The translations under genes were made by a program, and so were the position numbers. Of a DNA stretch of 64,000 nt, positions 1 to 45,294 are shown in pieces; the stretch's first letter is position 1, and the number at the start of each line of letters is the position of its first letter. This DNA comes from Dreissena polymorpha (lineage: Eukaryota > Mollusca > Bivalvia > Myida > Dreissenidae). The stretch lies in contig NC_068369.1 in NCBI RefSeq assembly GCF_020536995.1, forward strand, positions 17,424,921 through 17,488,920, given 5' to 3'. The notes under the pieces are model-generated. The model searched no databases. It saw only the letters and a list, made by a program, of their open reading frames with translations, and was not told the DNA's origin.

Positions 1-34145
<34,145 letters not shown>

Positions 34146-34681
34146 TCACAGACGTGGATTTCATCCAGATGTGAAATTCCTCAATACATTCCCAGTCGGT
34201 GGAAAAACTAGCCACATGGGGGTGCATATCGCCATCTTGATTGACAGCGCAATCACACCAAACAATATCGTTTTCGGGTTCCTATTCAGTGTATATTTAG
34301 TGTGAATAGTTTCGATATGTTGTGAAGCGTTTTCAAGGTGTTTCGAAAAACTATAAATGTACAGATACAATTAAAGTTACTTAGAATGTATTAGTTTACA
34401 CTGAAAGTTTTCTTTTCTATTACGTTTCGGTGTGTTTGAATTTTGTCACTGTGTTGGGAATCGTTTTGTCGCTTTGGATACAAAACTGCCCACGTACAGT
34501 TATACGTAATTACGAACATATATTTACCACTGGTACACGTTCTCACTGCACGTGTTCATTTGTTGTTATGTTTATTTATTTTTATATATTTATGTCGCAT
34601 TACAATCGTCGACGATATTATATTAAACTTGTGCATATATGTAAATAATGCCACTAAATATTTTGACGTTTCAACTAAGTC

Positions 34682-34687
34682 AATAAA
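34682..34687 (+). promoter_or_regulatory. Possible polyadenylation signal of the mucin gene
   Basis: AATAAA about 540 bp after the proposed stop, the first clear plus-strand hexamer downstream. Confidence 0.35.
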
Positions 34688-34711
34688 ATGATATATATTT
34701 ATATATGTTGC

Positions 34712-34910
34712 TAACACTTTATATCGATCTCTCTTAAAAGCTTAGTGAGTGAAATGATATATTCAATTGAATACATTTTTAAACTATATGACGAATTTTA
34801 CACGTATAGGGGCATTCCAAATCACCAATAAAAACTTAGAAAAAACACATATCTTGATATTATAGAAGGTTATAATTGAAATTACAAGAGTTGACAAACT
34901 CGTAGCATCA
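34712..34910 (+). repeat. Dispersed direct repeat, copy 1
   Basis: Shares TAACACTTTATA, GATATATTCA, AAACTATATGACGAATTTT and GGNATTCCAAATCANCAATA with 36853-37022, in the same orientation 2.1 kb away. Non-coding. Confidence 0.75.
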
Positions 34911-35032
34911 GTACATGCAACAGGCATTTTAGTCGCGGTACTTAGTTCTTCGTCAGCACATTAGTGGCTATGTTTGTATTGTCTTCATTTAAACTGTGTC
35001 ACATGTAATTAAAATGTAATTTTACATTCAAG

Positions 35033-35090
35033 GACAAAATCCACAACTTGCTGGTTTTCGTCACGCGCTGTACCAGCGTCTGTAAGTTTT
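35033..35090 (+). other. Candidate alternative 3' exon
   Basis: Bounded by ACATTCAAG and a strong GTAAGT. One frame codes QNPQLAGFRHALYQRL. It could be an alternative or further tail exon of the mucin, but its phase does not fit directly after 30445. Confidence 0.25.
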
Positions 35091-35472
35091 AAAGCTTCCT
35101 GAAATAAAATGTGCGACAATGTGCGAGTTAACATTTGTTATTCTAGCTTTCAAAAATATTATGTCGATTGACGTGTTGTTCATTATATGCACGTATAAAT
35201 ATTTTTTCATTTTATTGTTCAGTAAATAGAAACGCTTTACAACGACATTGTATATATTGGTGTGCAAAATCACGTATATTTCAAATTACCATTAGACAAT
35301 AATATATTTATATAAACGACCATTTAGTCATGAATAATGTTGTCATCAATAAAAAAAGATTTAATTTCTGAACTACACTCTTATAATCGCGCATGAGAGG
35401 ATCTGCTTATGTTTCCTATAAACCATTCTTTCAAAATTACGCCCCTATGATAAAATTGTTTACCGGACACAG

Positions 35473-35900
35473 ATTTTGGCATGTATTGAAGTTTGTCATC
35501 AAATGCTTTATATTGATAATTGTAAATATTGGATAAAAAAAACTCTAGTAAAAAAAAGAATAAAAAAGTAAGATGGGCTCAAACCACTGACCCATGGAGT
35601 GAAAAAGTCTATCGCTTAGACCACTCGGCCATCCGTGCTCAAACTATAATTGTTGTATTTTTGTACTTTATAAGCAATCTTCGTAGCGTCACAAAATATA
35701 ACGAGGACAACAGAACTCTCAAAATTATTCAATCGTTTCGCGTTGCAACGCTTTATAATGTTCAAGTTTTTAAATCTTCAAAAGATGCTTATTGTGGATA
35801 TTTTATAGCACACATATCATAACTACAACGAACATTTGCGAATCTGAAACATTTTGTTTCAATTATAATTTTATCAATTTACAAAAACGTGAAAAGTCCC
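35473..35900 (-). mobile_element. tRNA-headed element with inverted ends, copy 1
   Basis: The minus strand carries an A box TGGCCGAGTGGTC (complement of 35619-35631) and a B box GTGGTTTGAGCCC (complement of 35575-35587). The right end has ACGTGAAAAGTCC, inverted relative to the left end in the better-preserved copy at 52106-52423. Confidence 0.7.
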
Positions 35901-36191
35901 TTTAACATGTGCATTTACCTCATTGCTGATTTTCGCAGTTGTCTGTGTAATCTGTACGCACTAAATAAATCAAGATCGTGCGCTGCAGCATTTTTTGAAA
36001 TAACGTTAAATGAGCACTTCTTTTTGTCGAATACATTTAAAACAAAACACAACTTCGACCGTAAAAACAATACAATTTAGTTTTATTCAAAACATCCAAA
36101 TGTATTCGATGAATAAAGTTGCACTGAACCAGTTGTGTTGAAAAATATGGACGCAGGTCCCTTATGCCTTCTCATCTGTTAAAATAAAATG

Positions 36192-36296
36192 TTTATATTA
36201 GAAACGCGTCGTGCGAAAATGGGTCTTATGACATTTCCGAGAAGTGAATCTCCAGATATGCCTCTGTCTCCGTACACTCTGACGACCAGTATTGAT
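36192..36296 (+). other. Candidate terminal exon (uncertain strand)
   Basis: After ATATTAG, one plus frame codes TRRAKMGLMTFPRSESPDMP, then LSPYTLTTSIDLR and a stop, which reads like a cytoplasmic tail. It would need phase-1 entry. The minus strand is also open here (QYWSSECTETEAYLEIHF), so this may be chance or may belong to the receptor gene instead. Confidence 0.22.
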
Positions 36297-36311
36297 CTCC
36301 GCTAATTAATC

Positions 36312-36503
36312 CATTTATGCTTAGCGTCTAGAAAAAAAGGCATTGGCAAACAGCGTAGACCCAGATCAGGGTCTGCGCTGTTTGCTTAAAGGAATGTCTG
36401 TAAGAAATATTGTAAATAAAGAAATAAATATACTAGACATCCCTAATTTTGGAAATAAATTAATCCAATTTAGAAGGATGGGAGAGTCCACTAGGCATAA
36501 ATG
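36312..36503. mobile_element. MITE copy B, hairpin tip missing
   Basis: Same ends (CATTTATGC / GCATAAATG) and body as 26801-27019, but the GC-rich tip (about 28 bp) of the internal hairpin is absent: GACCCAGATCAGGGTC is joined directly. Confidence 0.85.
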
Positions 36504-36852
36504 CGTTTAAAGAGACCTCAAACTCCCGTGACCTTACAGCGGACAGGGTAACTCAGACTTTGCGAATGCACAGACTGGTCTGGATGTACGCTGGCTGCTT
36601 ATTTCATATGACCAATTTTCGCAAGACGTTGAAAACTTAGGTAGTCATTCTGCGTATGAAAAGGCAATGAAACAATGTTTTCAAATGGTTTGCCAATCAT
36701 TTAGACGTATTTCCTTTAATTTGTAAAATGCATGTTTTTAATCATTGTCTCAAAATGTGCAGTATAATAAATGGAAATATACTAAATTTCACATGTATTA
36801 CAGATAAACACAAACAAATATAAACACCAACAAACAGTAAACGTTACGCTGA

Positions 36853-37022
36853 TATTTTACTAACACTTTATACAGATCTCTATAAAAAGCTCTTTGAGTG
36901 ACATGATATATTCATTTGAATACATTTTCAAACTATATGACGAATTTTTCACGTAAAAGGGTATTCCAAATCATCAATAAAAACACACATAGCTTGATAT
37001 ATTTGTATGAACTCGTAAAGTG
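36853..37022 (+). repeat. Dispersed direct repeat, copy 2
   Basis: Partner of 34712-34910; about 80 percent alike by eye over 170 bp, with small indels. Confidence 0.7.
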
Positions 37023-37043
37023 ACAATTCGCTTATGAATTAAT

Positions 37044-37256
37044 TTAACCCTTAAAGCGCTGGAGCCGAATTTTAAAGGCCTTTGCAAACAGTTTGGATCC
37101 AGATGAGACGCCATAGAACGTTGCGTCTCATCTGGATCCAAACTGTTTGCTATTCTGATAGTATTCTTTGAAAAAAAATGAAGAAAATGCTTATTTTAGA
37201 AATTCAGCAGACGACATTTTAGCAGAAGACAAATTACCCAGCATGCGAAGGGTTAA
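37044..37256. mobile_element. MITE with TTAACCCTT termini
   Basis: Perfect 9-bp ends TTAACCCTT / AAGGGTTAA. The internal hairpin CAGTTTGGATCCAGATGAGA pairs with TCTCATCTGGATCCAAACTG around a short loop. The hairpin shares TTTGCAAACAG and GATGAGACGCC with the MITE at 26801, so the two families are related. Confidence 0.82.
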
Positions 37257-37674
37257 TATCTTAGTCCTAGATCAAATCCCTGCCAACTTATTGACGGTGT
37301 TTCTGCAGAACAATAAAGACGTCAGTTAAGCAGCCTTTAAACTCTTAAGTTGCAAACGTTGTCTGGTTGCTCAAAACTAACAGCCGGATAACGTTAGTTA
37401 CAAATTAAATAAATATTACTAGCAACGTATATATCAAGCATTTAGAATTTATAAGGAATAAAACTGTTAATTAAAACACCCATTTGATAAGTATATAGTT
37501 TCTTTAAGTTAAATGACTTTAGTTATTTCTTGGCATTCGTTCCTTTGACGAAATGAAATACAGAACCGCGGAGTCTATTTTGTAACATATAAATGAATTA
37601 CAAAATTCAAATCCATTCCAAAAATAATTTATATTGAAACCGTGCTTATATAAGAACATTGTAATACACTCAGC

Positions 37675-40600
37675 TTAGTATTCATCACTGATAGCTAACT
37701 TACAAGAGGTACGCATTCGTCTCCATTTGAGAAGGAACAGCAAGACAGCAGAAATTCCAAGGATTAAGATGACCGACCCCAGTGCAACACCTACGACAAT
37801 GCCCGTTGAAACGGGATGCAGAAGATCAAAGGTGTTGGGAGAACCTGCAACGCATATTAGTTTTGAACATTCATGGTTTAAACCTTCTAAAATAGTGTGT
37901 ATTATGTATGACCAAGCTCGCAAACAAGTACAGCGTAATATGTGCCTGTACTGTCATTGTGTGTATGGTGCGCTGCAATTTATCGCAGTGTAAGTGAACT
38001 CTTCGATTAGCCAACATTGTGCGTATTATGTCAAGCTTACTCTACAGCAATTACATTGTCATGGGTGCCTTCAACCATTCTTTGTTTGGATTTGTATACC
38101 CTATTTTGCATTTAATAATGTACTGATTGTAATGTTTAATGTACACGACTACGTTTAGCCCGTTAAACCTTTGTGTACTAAAATAATTCTCCATAGAATA
38201 CCAATTATTCACTTAAACAATCCTATTCCAAAATAAGGAAATTATCATAAAAAATACTATAGACATTCCCACAAAGATCGCACTTTTATAGTTCGAATCA
38301 AGACGATTTAAACCATCGCTATCGTCTACTCAACCACTTGTTAAACTATCCACTTAAATTTACAATTACACTGTTTATTTAGTAGTAATTAGAAGTTATC
38401 TTGCAAAAGGGAGAACACTTAATCGAACTATCAAACCCATAGAGTTGTCGCGACAACTCAGATTAGATTGATAACGTAGATTACATCGATCACATTGCAA
38501 TGTGTCAAACTCAACTACACGTCATTTACTCTAAGTTAAATGGTTGAGATGTAACATATTGACTAGATTGGTTAGGTTGAAAACATCGATTCAAAAGTGA
38601 CAAATAAACGAAGGGTAAAATACCCACCGCTAGTTGTGAAAGTTGTCGGCGGCATTGAAAATCTCGACATGCGTTTTTGTTCGTTTATCGCGACGACCGA
38701 TATGTTGTAGAACGTGTTCTTGGTGAGTCCGTCAACCACATATGTCCACGTTTGGTTGATGCCGTGTGTCGTGGAGTTGTCGTTGATAAAATCAGTCAGC
38801 TTAAAGGTTCAAACAAATTTGTTAAACACCAGACAATACAGAGCCATTCGGTCCAATATTACAAATTTCGCAGATATAAGGTACTTAATAAGCATGTTAA
38901 CATCGGAAATATTGTTGCGATATCTGTTTGATCTTGTTTATGAGTGTGCTCATCTTCCACTCACTGAACCCCTCATTGTTGTGTATAATTATAAGTAAAC
39001 ACAAATGGGCTAAACACAAATTACATTTCGAATATTTGTTGTTTTCATAAATAAATCAAACAATGATTTGAAATAAATATGTGTCTGAATAAACGACATT
39101 TAACAGTAGAAGATTACCGTAGAAAAGGAGTTTCCATTGTAAAGTTTCAAGACAAGGAAGCGTTGATGTGAGCCCATGTCGAAACCTGACGTCCATCGGA
39201 CCGTGACGCTGTTGTCTGTGACGTTGTAGATATGAACATCGCGAGGAGCTTCCGGGAAACCTTAACACGAAAGATAATAGTAATTTGAACGAGCCCTGTT
39301 TGAAGACTGATGATTTTACAATATTTCAACTTTAAGTCGTGTGTAAATTAATATTATCTCAATACAAGAACATCCTTCTCAATGAGTAGACATCAGGTAA
39401 AAATGAAACAATAAAAAAACACCGTATCAAACAGTTATACACGTTTTAATTTTCTGTGGATTGTTCAAAGTTTGGCAACACGTGGCTCACAAGCGTATAG
39501 TTAAAACGCATTTATATTAGCTCGACTGCATAGAAAGCCTAAGGCTTATTTGAAACACTCTCGAGTCCGTTTCCAAGGACTAGAACCAGTACTGGGTGTC
39601 TATGGGGGGACATCTAAAAAAAACGTTCCCACAGTATCACGCACACTACTGGGCAAAGCGGACACACAACTTCTTGAATCGCGGGGCGGCCTCCGCCGTT
39701 GCGCCGCATGTAACTTGTAGTTCAGAATATTTTACCGACATTGGAAAACGTTGTGGTAGAACTAAATCAAAAGAAATAAATCTCCTTGAACACTGAAATT
39801 GACTTGTCATGTTTAAAAAAAAACTACGACACATTCATAACGATACAAAAACGACGTTATAAATACTAAAATTTCGTCAAAAACACGCAGTTTACAACGA
39901 TAAGATGTTATATTACAAGATTGCAACTGCACTAAACTAGCGAGTTTGTACCCTTCGTTCGTTCCGGTGTTTGGATAGTCGGTCAAATCGATCATCGTCG
40001 ACGTCACGCTGTTAATACTACGGTGCTGACGTGTCTCTACGACAATAATGCAACCTTTGCGTGCGCATTGCTCTGCTTGTGTGTCATACGGCGTTCTAGC
40101 TAAGACAACGAAAGAGAGCGCCGTTTCGGGGTTTTCTTTGAACATGCCCAAAGTTTTTACCGTAAGATCGCCAACATAGGCGTCCTTGACGATTAAACGC
40201 CGCTCTCATGGGTTCCCACGACAAATACCTCAGAGATCTTCCGCGTTCTGGGTCGCAGTCAGCACGTAGTAAGAATACCAGCTCTGAGTGATGGGGGTTT
40301 AACGCGTTTGCTAACGTTAAGGATCGAATTGCCTTTACGGCGTTAAATTGCGTCGAAACATGATTGAGACACGGTGGATTAATTATGTAATAATGTAAAG
40401 TTATACATGTCCATGCACTTATATAGTACACTTGATGAAATTCTACTAATTTTTATATTGTACCATTTTGTGTGTTGCCTAAATACTTGATACCGTTGTA
40501 TTTATATTACGGAAAGAAAGTAAACAAACACGTGTAAATTGTCCGATAGATGTGTTACCGCCATGTATAAGATTTAAAACATTCTACGGGTCATAACACG

Positions 40601-43600
40601 TCTCTGTCCGCATGTTGAAAATATGTAAAATATATTCAGCTCCCTACCATCTGCAGTAAGTTGCATCGTTGCCGTATATGTTCCATACTCATTTTGTAAC
40701 GTAACAGAGTAGTTCCCAAAATCGCTGAAAAAAAAACTGTTTATACATTAACACACCATATGTTCACTGTACAGATGTTTGTTTGTGTTTGCCGTACATA
40801 AATGAATTATGAAGTATGAAGATTTTTACTTATCATATAAAAGGATAACCCAGTTTTCCTTTCAAATTAGCTGATATTTGCGCGACATTAAGTTACAATA
40901 AAGCCCTAAATGACCTAAAGTAAATTAATCTGCATTAGGCCTAAACCCCGATAAGCATCGTATTCGAAACTATATAGTATGAAACTTTCAAATTGCACCA
41001 ATACCGGAAAATGTGTTAACTAATGTAAGGTTTAATACATATTTTAATTGATGAGATGTTAATTATGTACTTGCTGAAAATGAAATTATTTGATAAGACA
41101 TCAGGAAAAGCTGCTCCTCGAACAAACCATATTTAAAAGGCATGCATATGAATACTAATTCCCATTATTCTTCTGTGTATACCTCAGCCAGAATGGTAGG
41201 ATACTGTGCGCATCCTCTACTATATCAGGGTGCAGAATCAACTGGGTTTCAGGGGTTAACGCACGGGCCGGACAAAATGTAATCACACCGTTAAGAACTT
41301 TATTTTTGCAAATTTCTCAAGTTATTGAAATACAATCTTAAGTGAATAAAATACAGTTTTCGTGTGTAATGCAGTTTGTGTCGATATCTTAAGGTACACG
41401 AATAAATCCTTGAGTGCGTCTGAAATCGGTGGCAACATTTCACGTTGCGTGATTCATAACCGTGAAGTACAAATCGAATTTTGAACAATACACAGGCTTA
41501 TTAAATAAATTCTGTATTTTATGCACTAGTTGAAATTTGTAAGTAAAAATGTTAATTGTTTTTATTTTAAATAAAGAACCACTTACATTCTTGTTAACAA
41601 CCATTAATGTTAAAAGGGGGAACCCCAAAAAGCCACGTGATCCTGCACCCTGATATAAGAATCTTATGACGTTGCGTCGATGGACAATAAACGTACCTGA
41701 CTTTGACCGGATTCAAGCCATCCCATTCCAGTTCGGTCCTGTCTTGCCAGTCGTTGATCGCTGCCCTTATTTGTTGACCGTTCGGTCTTGACCATATTGT
41801 CTTGGGACGTGGATTGGAAGAAAAGTTAAAGGTCAGCTTGGCCGGTTCACCCACGGACCCCTCGAAACTGAAAAGCTGTCCCCATACCGGCCTTGGTGGA
41901 TCTAACATAGATACAAAGGAGCAATAAACCTAATGCATATTCCCATGTTTATAATTTAATGATATAAAAGCCATCTTGAACAATGTGCGCGCCACAAATG
42001 CGATTAAGTCCTTGGCCTTCTGGTTTCAACGAAATCAATCAGCTGAAAAGATTACATGTAGTTTTTTTTTAATAAGTGTTCCTCATTCATTAACCTACCA
42101 ACATTATTTCAGTTATTGAACTTCTTCACGGATTACCTTAAGCATTGAATCGCGTGTTATTTACGTTTTGGACCACCATAATCGGGTTAAACAAATCCTC
42201 AAAAATAAATGGAGATGTAAACCGAGGTCTCCTGGTTCCAAGGCTAGCATTTTAAGATTATGTATGCATCACATTACTTAAAATGGTGAATGTCGCGTTT
42301 TGTCATGGCAGCCGTCTGCGCGATGTAATATTGGCCGATTTCCACTTAATCAAGGCGGATAAACATTGTATTATCTTATTATAAATAACACTAAAATGGA
42401 AAAAAAGACATACATGTATATTAATCAAAACGTTAATATCCAGATTTTAATAACGTTTTTGCTTAAATCGAGTTGCAATACATTGATTAAAAAATACACA
42501 AAAATGTTATGAATAAGCATGACTTTTGCAAAAGATACGTAACGTTATTATATATCTACCAGTAAAAAACAACTGTGCAACCATGTAAGCATTGCGGTAT
42601 TTAATCGCGAAATTAAGGTAGCGCTCCCGTAATTATTTCCCGCGATTTTTTCAAAGATCGAAGAGCCTTTTTACTTGTTTATTTATGGGTATCTAATTTA
42701 AGCAGGTACTGAAGTTGTCGTGGCCGAGTGGCCTAGTGGTTAAGGCGATATACTAGAAATCTGTTGGGATGTTCCCGCGCAGGTTCGAATTCTGTCGACA
42801 ACGCATACTTTTTGCGACGCGTTGTATTTCTTTTCTAACGTAATTTGATTTAATATTGCATTTAAGCTTTGTTTATTGTAAAATATGTTGCAATTTTTAT
42901 GCACATTCTTCAATTTTTAAAAACGTTATTGCTAAATTGGGTGATTTACTGCTGAAAATGCGAATCATGCATGTTGCATTTGTATTGTTATTTAAAAAAG
43001 TAAACGGTAAATCAGTATATTTCTTGGTATTTTTGCTGTATATAGTGTATCTATAAAAACTAATTTCATAATATTACTTAAAGAAACAAATGTATTTCGA
43101 ATTTTATGACACTTTGTTGTTAACCAACACAATTTCCACTTGGCTGAAACCACTTACATTTTATGGCGCTCTTCCATAGATAACAAGTTATAAAAAAAAA
43201 GTCTGTAAAAGAAAACTTATTTCATCTTGTTTAAACTTTAAACACATTTACTGCATCTGTACACACCAATTGCATGCCTATATGTGGAAATCTAGATGAA
43301 TTATGGAACGTTCATATACCCCAGGGGTGCAAATAAACTGGAAAAAAGCCGAGCGTGTGGGTGGTTTTGAAAAAATCAGTATATTTTTTTAAAGGATGAA
43401 AAGCCTACTTAAAAATTTGCGTCTAGTTCAGTGAAATGATGCTGATTAAGAAAATAATACATTAGATTATATTTGGAAAGGTGCCCATTACGGGTGCGCT
43501 ACCTTGAAATAACTTCATTAATACATCTTTTTTCCACAGCAGATAATTAAAATTTATCTTGTGCAACGTTACACGTTATATACTTTAAGTAGGCAGAGAA

Positions 43601-45004
43601 ATAAAACAAAATCAAAATGTTGAACATACATTTCTAATACCATGAATCTTTTAAGTATCTGATTTTAGTTGTGGACATGTTTTAATTTATAACTGTTATG
43701 TTTATATGTATTAATACAAGATAATGTAGCTTTACCGTGGTCACAATATGCCACATGCTATGCTTTGTGACCGGTTTTTATGTGTTTAAAATGATATTGA
43801 TAGAAAAAAGCAATAGCATGGCATACCTTTGACGTTTGAAAATAAGAAACAAATGATAATATGAACATACATTCTACGTCCACTGTGATGACGTCAATGG
43901 TGACGTTGGTCCCAGTCGCGTTGAAGTAAGGAGCGTCCGTCATATTCAAGGCGTAGCAGACGTATTGACCGGAATACGTCCGGTCGATGTTGAAAATCAG
44001 GAGGTCGGTTCCCTTCTGCCGATAGGGTTGCCTCGAGTCTATTTTGGCCCAGTATACGTCGATGTGCGGTAGTACCGTGGCGTTACAGCGTACGATCAAA
44101 TTGTCGCCTTCTAAACGCGTGTATTTGCTGAGATTTGATGATACGATCTTAAAGCCTGAAATAAATGTGCGTAGTTATAATTTTCGCTTTTAAATGAGAC
44201 GGCATACATCTATAGTACGATATAATGATTCATTCTGAACAGCGCAAATTTCTTGGATTAGTTATGTTATTTGATTCTACGGCATACGTTATAGTTAGGT
44301 TGCATTTAACCAGCATTAAAACTATTTAAGTTTGGACCGTGTTTAATCTTAAAAATGATTTTTTTTTCCGGAAAACACACATAACAGTTTCAATAAGTCG
44401 ACTTTCGATACTTTTTTAATAGGTAGTAGAAAAATGAATCCGTGGAGTCAATATAATATTTATTGTGAAATGTCCGCAGTCAATATTCAGTTCTAATTTA
44501 AATATATAATTAAATAAATATTTACTTATGTCATAACGTATAAAATATCTCAGTTTGCGGATTATGCATCTAAGTTGTTAGATGGTAAGAAACTTCTATA
44601 AAAATTATGTCTATTTGAATGCTTTAAAACAGTGAAAAATTTTACACCACAAACAAAATTCAGTACCGTGTATTTTGTGGCCTTGATGTTAAGCAATACC
44701 AAGAACATGTAAACATAGCAAAGTCATCTAACCTGATAATAATTCGCCCCATTGGTGCAAAAAGGTACCATGTGTCCTTGAAATCAGAAGACAAATGGTA
44801 CCTTTTAGCACCGATTGGGCTATATGACAGTAGACATATGAATAAACTGCTCTTTCCACGCAGTCAATATTTCGTATAAACATTCAGACATATTTTAATT
44901 TATTTTTTTTTTAATATCAGCGTTCACTAATGCGGTCTCTGAGTATGAACAACGAAAACACTCTTACCTATTATAAAAACACATATAGTAGTTAACCGAT
45001 CCAT
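37675..45004 (-). CDS. Immunoglobulin-superfamily receptor with Ig, Ig-like, FN3 and TM (7-exon model)
   Basis: Exons in transcription order: 45004-44968, 44155-43871, 41901-41697, 40724-40648, 39260-39118, 38799-38628, 37844-37704, then either read-through to a TAA at 37675-37677 or splicing onward. All phases agree (1, 1, 2, 1, 0, 1). The model gives about 362 residues: signal peptide, canonical Ig domain, second Ig-like fold without cysteines, one FN3 domain, single helix, short basic tail. Known: such type I receptors act in cell adhesion or immune recognition; no specific orthologue recognised. A tandem paralogue with identical exon lengths for three exons lies at 55-64 kb. It is convergent with the mucin gene. 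Confidence 0.8.
37704..37844 (-). CDS. Transmembrane exon, receptor 1
   Basis: 141 bp. It codes GSPNTFDLLHPVSTG, then the helix IVVGVALGSVILILG, ISAVLLFLL and the basic KWRRMRTS. A perfect donor GTAAGT follows the first base of the next codon, so an intron is likely here; otherwise the frame reads CKLAISDEY and stops at 37675. Confidence 0.8.
38442..38459. repeat. 18-bp perfect palindrome
   Basis: GAGTTGTCGCGACAACTC, centred on TCGCGA, in the intron between the FN3 and transmembrane exons. No known site recognised. Confidence 0.6.
38628..38799 (-). CDS. FN3 domain, second exon, receptor 1
   Basis: 172 bp, phase 0 to 1. It codes LTDFINDNSTTHGINQTWTY and VVDGLTKNTFYNISVVAINE, ending TTFTTSG. 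The L-x-x-x-T-x-Y-x-I-x-V-x-A-x-N pattern is typical of the last FN3 strands. Confidence 0.82.
39118..39260 (-). CDS. FN3 domain, first exon, receptor 1
   Basis: 143 bp, phase 1 to 0. It codes GFPEAPRDVHIYNVTDNSVT, then VRWTSGFDMGSHQRFLVLKL and YNGNSFST. The P-x-x-P start and the Trp in VRWTSG are FN3 hallmarks. Confidence 0.82.
39646..40400 (-). pseudogene. Unidentified broken gene-like fossil in the receptor intron
   Basis: A stretch of higher GC and codon-like composition inside an AT-rich intron, on the minus strand (about 39813-40400, perhaps extending to 39646). Open segments contain phrases such as SELVFLLRADCDPERG and ALSFVVLARTPYDTQ, which read like real protein. It is broken (at least one interruption) and has no splice sites fitting the host gene. 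I do not recognise the family; an old virus insertion or a retroposed cellular gene are both possible. Confidence 0.4.
40648..40724 (-). CDS. Ig-like domain 2, second exon, receptor 1
   Basis: 77 bp, phase 2 to 1, same length as in the paralogue. It codes SDFGNYSVTLQNEYGTYTAT and MQLTADG. The D-x-G-x-Y motif is present, but the second Cys is Val (NYSVTL), so this Ig fold lacks its disulphide. Confidence 0.82.
40725..41696. other. Receptor 1 intron between the Ig-like 2 exons
   Basis: AT-rich. It contains TATATCAGGGTGCAGAATC near 41220, which pairs, inverted, with TCCTGCACCCTGATATAA near 41640, a small inverted repeat. Otherwise nothing. Confidence 0.45.
41697..41901 (-). CDS. Ig-like domain 2, first exon, receptor 1
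   Basis: 205 bp, phase 1 to 2. It codes YPPRPVWGQLFSFEGSVGEP, then AKLTFNFSSNPRPKTIWSRP and RTELEWDGLNPVKV. The position of the first Ig cysteine is Phe (LTFNF), while the core Trp (TIWSR) is kept. The paralogue has the same feature. Confidence 0.82.
42714..42803 (+). tRNA. tRNA-Ser(AGA)-like gene with enlarged D arm
   Basis: Acceptor stem GTTGTCG / CGACAAC pairs perfectly, followed by discriminator G. The anticodon loop CTAGAAA gives AGA (Ser). A class II variable arm (GGGA-TGTT-CCC) and T arm (GCAGG TTCGAAT TCTGT) are present. A TTTTT terminator is at 42809. Oddities: the D arm carries an 8-nt tandem duplication (CCGAGTGG then CCTAGTGG), giving an oversized D loop, and the anticodon stem has one mismatch and a wobble pair. 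It may be a recent pseudogene or a divergent but transcribed copy. It lies in an intron of the receptor gene, on the opposite strand. Confidence 0.7.
42804..43870. other. Receptor 1 intron, no further feature
   Basis: AT-rich; nothing supported apart from the tRNA terminator at its left edge. Confidence 0.45.
43871..44155 (-). CDS. Ig domain 1 exon of receptor 1
   Basis: 285 bp, phase 1-1. Framework: LIVRCNATV (first Cys), DVYWAKI (Trp), LLIFNIDRTYSGQYVCYALN (second Cys in Y-x-C). Several N-glycosylation sequons (NAT, NMT, NVT). This exon differs strongly from the matching exon of the paralogue. Confidence 0.85.
44746..44820. repeat. 75-bp hairpin in the first receptor intron
   Basis: GCCCCATTGGTGCAAAAAGG pairs with CCTTTTAGCACCGATTGGGC; inner arms GGTACCAT / ATGGTACC enclose a loop of about 20 nt. 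It looks like a tiny palindromic MITE. Confidence 0.8.
44968..45004 (-). CDS. Signal-peptide exon of receptor 1
   Basis: 37 bp: ATG then MDRLTTICVFII plus one base, followed by a strong donor GTAAGA. Joined to the next exon it reads MDRLTTICVFIIGFKIVSS, a plausible signal peptide. The phase-1 junction is the usual one between a signal peptide and an Ig module. Confidence 0.72.
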
Positions 45005-45294
45005 ATTTTACTTTTAAATACACGTTTGGTTAACTTAATACAATCTATTAGTCGGTTATATCACAGATATTTTGTTATCATCAGCTTTTATTTAAGCGGA
45101 GTGACAACAATCGTCATTTCTAAATTTATTACAGGTAACATATCCAAACTCTTTTGCTTTTAGCAATGGCGATACGATATCAGTATTAAAGATGTATGAC
45201 ACCCTGTTACTTCGTTTGATCAAGATATTACCGTGCGTCGGTTAATATACTTAGCCGAGTGTGTTTCAAACTATGTGAGAACCTTACAAGTAAC

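Noticed and set aside
37727-37993. Plus-strand frame opposite the receptor 1 transmembrane exon
   Set aside because: Shadow of the minus-strand coding exon.
38677-38998. Plus-strand frames opposite the FN3 exon of receptor 1
   Set aside because: Antisense shadows; the minus strand gives the FN3 motifs.
39596-39796. Plus-strand frame with GAASAVAPHVTCSSEYF
   Set aside because: No family, no splice context; overlaps the fossil region on the other strand.
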